NCBI GenBank assembly: GCA_030040415.1
Contig: JASHTT010000449.1
Span: forward strand, 1 to 6,017
From: Streptosporangiaceae bacterium
GTDB lineage: Bacteria; Actinomycetota; Actinomycetes; Streptosporangiales; Streptosporangiaceae
DNA length: 6,017 nt
Reading direction: 5' to 3'
A program made the position numbers and the translations under genes. Positions 4,760 through 6,017 of this stretch are shown here, one piece after another. The stretch's first letter is position 1. Each line of letters begins with the position of its first letter. The notes beneath the pieces are model-generated. The model did not search any database and was not told the origin of the DNA. It was given only the letters and a program-made list of their open reading frames with translations.

Positions 4760-6017
4760 TCATCGGCGAGCCGTCGGTGTTTCTGGCCAGCCGACCGACA
4801 GGCAGGCGTGCGGCCGGCGGACGACAAGCCCGGTACCGAGGGGCTCCGGCTCTGCGCCGGGTGAGTACACGCTGAGCTGCAACCGGTCAGTACCCGGCCT
4901 GCCTTGCTGGTGCCAAGCGGTCGCCCGTCCGGCCAGGTGCGCTGCGAGCGCCGCGCCAGCAGGGCCGTATCCCCGAACCACAGCCTGTGTGGGTGCGCTC
5001 GGGTCGCTGCCCTGGCTAGCGGCCCGTCCGAGCGATGCCACGCCGAGCGTCCCAGTGCCAGCGGTCGCCAGGGCACCGAGCGGCATCAGGCTGGCGATGC
5101 GGTGCTGTGCCTTGCTGGCCTTGCCCTCGTGGCGTCCGAACAGGTTTACCCGGCAGAGGCCCGGTTCGGTTACCGTGAGCCAGAGATCGAGGTCAGCGAG
5201 TTCTCGCACATCGGAGACGGCAAGCCCGGTGGGCGACTCCGCTGCGGGTGCGGACAGCGCCTGGTACAGGGCTTCCGCGGGTGGCCCCGTGGCGTAGACA
5301 ACACTGCCGTCGACAACATGGGCGTGCAGGCCAGGTTGCGGGCCGAGTGGCAGCACAAACTCAGGCCCGGCGAACGCGCCGGCCAGCCGGATGAATTGGC
5401 ACCTGCAGGCCGACCTGCTTGCCCAGTGGCCGGCGTCCCGCTCCAAGGCCGTCGACAGCTGGATACCCCGTACGGAGAGTGGCAGTACGATTCGCCCGCC
5501 GGGCGCGAGCTGACCGAGCCAGGCGGGCGGGATATCCCAGACGCCCGCGGTCGCGATGATCCTGTCGAACGGGCCGTCATCCGGCGCCCCGAGGGCGCCA
5601 TCGCCGTGCCGCAGGGTTATCCCGCCGTACCCGGCCGCCGCCAGGGAGGTTCGCGCCCGCTCGGCTACCTCGCCGTCGAATTCCACGCTCGTGACAAGCC
5701 GCTGATCGCCGGCCAAGTGCGCGAGCAGCGCGGCGTTGTAACCCGTTCCCGTGCCGATCTCGAGAACTCGCTGGCCCCGGCCCAGCGCCAGCTGATCCAG
5801 CATGACCGCCATCATGGCGGGCTGCGTCGACGCGCTGACCGGCAAACCGTCAGCGTCAGTTTTGGTCACGACTGCCGCGTCGGGGTAACCCCGCGCCGCG
5901 CCGAGGCCTGGCAGGAACCGCTCGCGCTCGACGACCAGGAAAGCCGCGGCCACCGCAGGGCTCGCCTGCAGCCCGCTGACCGTCGCCCGCCGCGGTGTCC
6001 TGGCACTTGCCTCGCTC
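4760..6017 (-). CDS. Isoaspartate O-methyltransferase-like protein, FxLD-system type, 5'-truncated by the window edge
   Basis: This is a SAM-dependent methyltransferase related to protein-L-isoaspartate O-methyltransferase. Numbering from the internal GTG at 5953: VVERERFLPG (7-16); SASTQPAMM (40-48), the substrate loop corresponding to SxSQP; VLEIGTGTGYNAALLAHL (63-80), SAM motif I; GDGALGAPDDGPFDRIIATAG (117-137), whose GDG and FDxI parts are typical; WDIPPAW and LAPGGRIVLPL (139-159). A C-terminal domain of about 190 residues is absent from classical isoaspartate methyltransferases (about 210-220 residues). This layout and motif wording match methyltransferases of actinobacterial FxLD lanthipeptide systems, which modify peptides. 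The frame stays open to base 6017, and the residues before the GTG (TVSGLQASPAVAAAF) fit the family's N-terminal helix. The true start is therefore probably outside the window and the GTG is internal. A housekeeping isoaspartate repair role is less likely but not excluded. No precursor peptide is visible here. Confidence 0.85.
   Translation of the reverse strand, partial: SEASARTPRRATVSGLQASPAVAAAFLVVERERFLPGLGAARGYPDAAVVTKTDADGLPVSASTQPAMMAVMLDQLALGRGQRVLEIGTGTGYNAALLAHLAGDQRLVTSVEFDGEVAERARTSLAAAGYGGITLRHGDGALGAPDDGPFDRIIATAGVWDIPPAWLGQLAPGGRIVLPLSVRGIQLSTALERDAGHWASRSACRCQFIRLAGAFAGPEFVLPLGPQPGLHAHVVDGSVVYATGPPAEALYQALSAPAAESPTGLAVSDVRELADLDLWLTVTEPGLCRVNLFGRHEGKASKAQHRIASLMPLGALATAGTGTLGVASLGRAASQGSDPSAPTQAVVRGYGPAGAALAAHLAGRATAWHQQGRPGTDRLQLSVYSPGAEPEPLGTGLVVRRPHACLSVGWPETPTARR

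Overview
The window is high-GC DNA with strongly G/C-biased third codon positions, GTG starts alongside ATG, and protein families typical of Actinomycetota. The organism is most likely a filamentous or soil actinobacterium. I see no RNA gene, insertion sequence, CRISPR array or phage gene. It reads as chromosomal sequence densely packed with genes.

Layout: (1) 1-721, minus strand: the N-terminal 240 residues of a phosphoglucomutase/phosphomannomutase-family enzyme whose 3' end lies beyond base 1. (2) 722-865: a divergent intergenic region. (3) 866-1594, plus: a 2H phosphoesterase (2'-5' RNA ligase-like) protein. (4) 1606-2586, plus: a stand-alone LigD-type primase-polymerase, 11 bp after the previous gene. 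(5) 2718-4046, plus: aminopeptidase C (bleomycin hydrolase family, pepC) with its own strong ribosome binding site. (6) 4115-4711, plus: a small HEAGH-motif protein resembling the FtsH/M41 peptidase domain without its AAA+ part, probably translated from a leaderless GTG. (7) 4760-6017, minus, convergent with the previous gene: an isoaspartate-methyltransferase-like protein of the type found in FxLD lanthipeptide systems. Its 5' end probably lies beyond base 6017.

How the genes may work together: the clearest functional pair is 2H phosphoesterase plus polymerase. Their spacing suggests co-transcription and translational coupling, and both families act on nucleic-acid ends or 2'/3' phosphates. 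This recalls the phosphoesterase-plus-polymerase pairing inside multidomain LigD, but with an unrelated phosphoesterase fold. No Ku or ligase gene is visible. The two peptidase genes are neighbours, but nothing in the sequence ties them to one pathway. The methyltransferase may belong to a ribosomal-peptide cluster to the right of the window; no precursor peptide is visible here.
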